Assembly (NCBI RefSeq): GCF_035189165.1
Contig: NZ_CP045246.1
Coordinates: 496,001 to 560,000, forward strand
DNA: 64,000 bases
Reading direction: 5' to 3'
Origin: Arthrobacter sp. JZ12
Lineage (GTDB): Bacteria > Actinomycetota > Actinomycetes > Actinomycetales > Micrococcaceae
Below the pieces are notes generated by a model. The model was not told the DNA's origin. It ran no database searches and saw only the letters and a list, made by a program, of their open reading frames with translations. Below, in pieces: positions 63,227 through 64,000 of this stretch; the stretch's first letter is position 1; every line of letters starts with the position of its first letter. Made by a program: the position numbers and the translations under genes.

Positions 63227-63284
63227 CGCAGTCTCCTTCTGGGGGTGATCCGCGTCTCAGTCTAGGGGCGTGGCCGCCCGGCCC

Positions 63285-63296
63285 TGTATCGATTCA
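63285..63296. promoter_or_regulatory. Possible LacI-type operator before the alpha-galactosidase gene
   Basis: TGTATCGATTCA is a near palindrome with a central CG, 59 bases upstream of the minus-strand gene. It differs from the CAACGTTG sites, so a different regulator would be involved. Confidence 0.3.
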
Positions 63297-63357
63297 CGGA
63301 ACATGACCTGAGCCGGCAGGGGTGGTGCGAAACGCGGGCGGATGAAAGGCTGGTCAG

Positions 63358-63561
63358 ATGTCATTCAGCAAGGGAACAAAGGTCAGCTGGAACACCTCCC
63401 AGGGCAAGACTCACGGCAAGGTCGTCGAGAAGAAAGACAAGGAGTTCACGTTCGACGGTCAAAAGTTCAACGCCTCGAAGGATGAGCCCTACTACATCGT
63501 CGAGAGTGAAAAGACCGGCAAGCAGGCGGCGCACAAGGAAAGCGCACTCGACAAAAAGTAG
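63358..63561 (+). CDS. Small Tudor-like (DUF2945/HVA1) protein
   Basis: A 67-residue lysine-rich protein: FSKGTKVSWNTSQGKTHGKV, EKKDKEFTFDGQKFNASKDEP and YYIVESEKTGKQAAHKESAL. It matches the hypervirulence-associated Tudor-like family found in many bacteria, function unknown. GAAAGG lies about eight bases before ATG 63358. Confidence 0.88.
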   Translation: MSFSKGTKVSWNTSQGKTHGKVVEKKDKEFTFDGQKFNASKDEPYYIVESEKTGKQAAHKESALDKK

Positions 63562-63601
63562 CGGGAATGAATCCGGAGCCGGTACGGTTCAACTAGATGC
63601 A

Positions 63602-63621
63602 AACGCATGAATCAATGCGTT
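63602..63621. promoter_or_regulatory. Inverted repeat upstream of the FMN reductase gene
   Basis: AACGCAT-GAATCA-ATGCGTT is a perfect 7-6-7 palindrome 25 bases before the reductase start. It may be an operator for a MarR- or TetR-type regulator outside the window. Confidence 0.45.
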
Positions 63622-63646
63622 GGGATCCTGAATTGGAGGACCGGCC

Positions 63647-64000
63647 ATGGAAACGCGCCGTGTAGTAGTGGTATCAGGTGGGATGGGTACGCCGTCGTCG
63701 AGCAGGATGCTCGCCGACCAGCTTGCCGAGGCCGCGCGCCGCGAGCTCCATGAAGCGGGAATCCAGGCCGACACCACCATCATCGAACTGCGCAACCTCG
63801 CCGTCGACATTGCCAACAACATGGTTACCGGCTTCGCCCCGCCCGCGCTCGCCGACGCGCTCCAGACTGTTGCCGACGCTGATGCGCTCATCGTCGTCAG
63901 TCCTGTCTTCTCCGGCTCCTACAGCGGCCTGTTCAAGTCCTTCTTCGACGTCCTGGACAATACCGCCCTTGACGGCATGCCCGTCCTGATTGCCGCGACC
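63647..64000 (+). CDS. NADPH-dependent FMN reductase (CE1759-like), N-terminal part
   Basis: The gene runs off the right edge after 118 codons. The flavodoxin-like fold is evident: RVVVVSGGMGTPSSSRMLADQLAEAA with the phosphate loop, IIELRNLAVDIANNM, and ADALIVVSPVFSGSYSGLFKSFFDVLD near residues 80-108. The P-V-F-S-G-S-Y segment is typical of NADPH:FMN reductases that supply reduced flavin to monooxygenases. GGAGGACC precedes ATG 63647. The C-terminus is not visible. Confidence 0.88.
   Translation, partial: METRRVVVVSGGMGTPSSSRMLADQLAEAARRELHEAGIQADTTIIELRNLAVDIANNMVTGFAPPALADALQTVADADALIVVSPVFSGSYSGLFKSFFDVLDNTALDGMPVLIAAT

Noticed and set aside
1-64000. CRISPR arrays, insertion sequences or prophage
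   Set aside because: I saw no regularly spaced repeats, transposase or integrase domains, phage structural genes or att-like duplications around the single tRNA.

Overview
The window looks like chromosome from a high-GC Gram-positive actinobacterium, most likely a member of the Micrococcaceae (Arthrobacter group). The evidence is GC-rich codon use with frequent GTG and TTG starts, purine-rich ribosome binding sites, 1- to 4-base stop/start overlaps, and the families present (PcrA, sucCD, DUF1918, a LacI-controlled arabinan operon). The genus is inferred from gene content only. I saw no insertion sequence, prophage or CRISPR array.

Layout. 1-5.1 kb: the start of a YdeP/FdhF-type molybdopterin oxidoreductase diverges from fdhD, followed by a flavin monooxygenase, an ABC exporter and a YczE-type membrane protein. 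5.1-8.0 kb: a translationally coupled minus-strand cassette made of an unrecognised 269-residue protein, a WXG100-like/alpha-beta hydrolase fusion and a small lipoprotein, followed by a decayed tandem copy of the lipoprotein. It resembles a type VII secreted lipase with its lipoprotein immunity factor and is my best candidate for an undescribed system. 8.0-14.6 kb: tRNA-Arg(CCT), a membrane protein, pcrA, a lipoprotein, sucC-sucD with a strong hairpin terminator, and a DUF1918 protein. 14.7-17.9 kb: a TetR-MFS efflux pair with two tandem palindromic operators, then a SigB/SigF-type sigma factor gene with an apparent one-base frameshift.

18-34.8 kb: a heptose and glycan cluster (GmhB-, GmhA- and two HldE-like proteins, three GT9 heptosyltransferase-like enzymes, two GT4-like and one GT2-like enzymes), interrupted by a block of small acidic or stress-type proteins, a thioredoxin-reductase-like flavoprotein and a DUF2231-Rieske fusion. 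Full ADP-heptose machinery is unexpected in an organism without LPS. 34.8-38.8 kb: a ferritin-like/VIT1 metal transporter, two DUF202 proteins, an AI-2E family transporter and an XRE-cupin regulator. 38.9-42.4 kb: a sugar ABC importer whose binding-protein gene is convergent with its two permease genes; a shared promoter-proximal motif suggests they are co-regulated. 42.5-47.3 kb: small enzymes, an agmatinase with an overlapping ThDP-dependent enzyme, and a nitronate monooxygenase.

47.3-60.2 kb: an arabinan utilisation locus. A LacI regulator and a secreted arabinanase lie on the minus strand. A plus-strand operon encodes an importer, two GH43 enzymes, a DUF624 protein, a GH51 and a GH127 enzyme. 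CAACGTTG operators sit in the divergent promoter region. Together these would cut extracellular arabinan, import oligosaccharides and release L-arabinose from alpha and beta linkages. 60.2-64 kb: a VOC protein, a FemAB-like protein, a GH27-like alpha-galactosidase, a Tudor-like small protein and the start of an FMN reductase. No intergenic stretch exceeds 300 bases.
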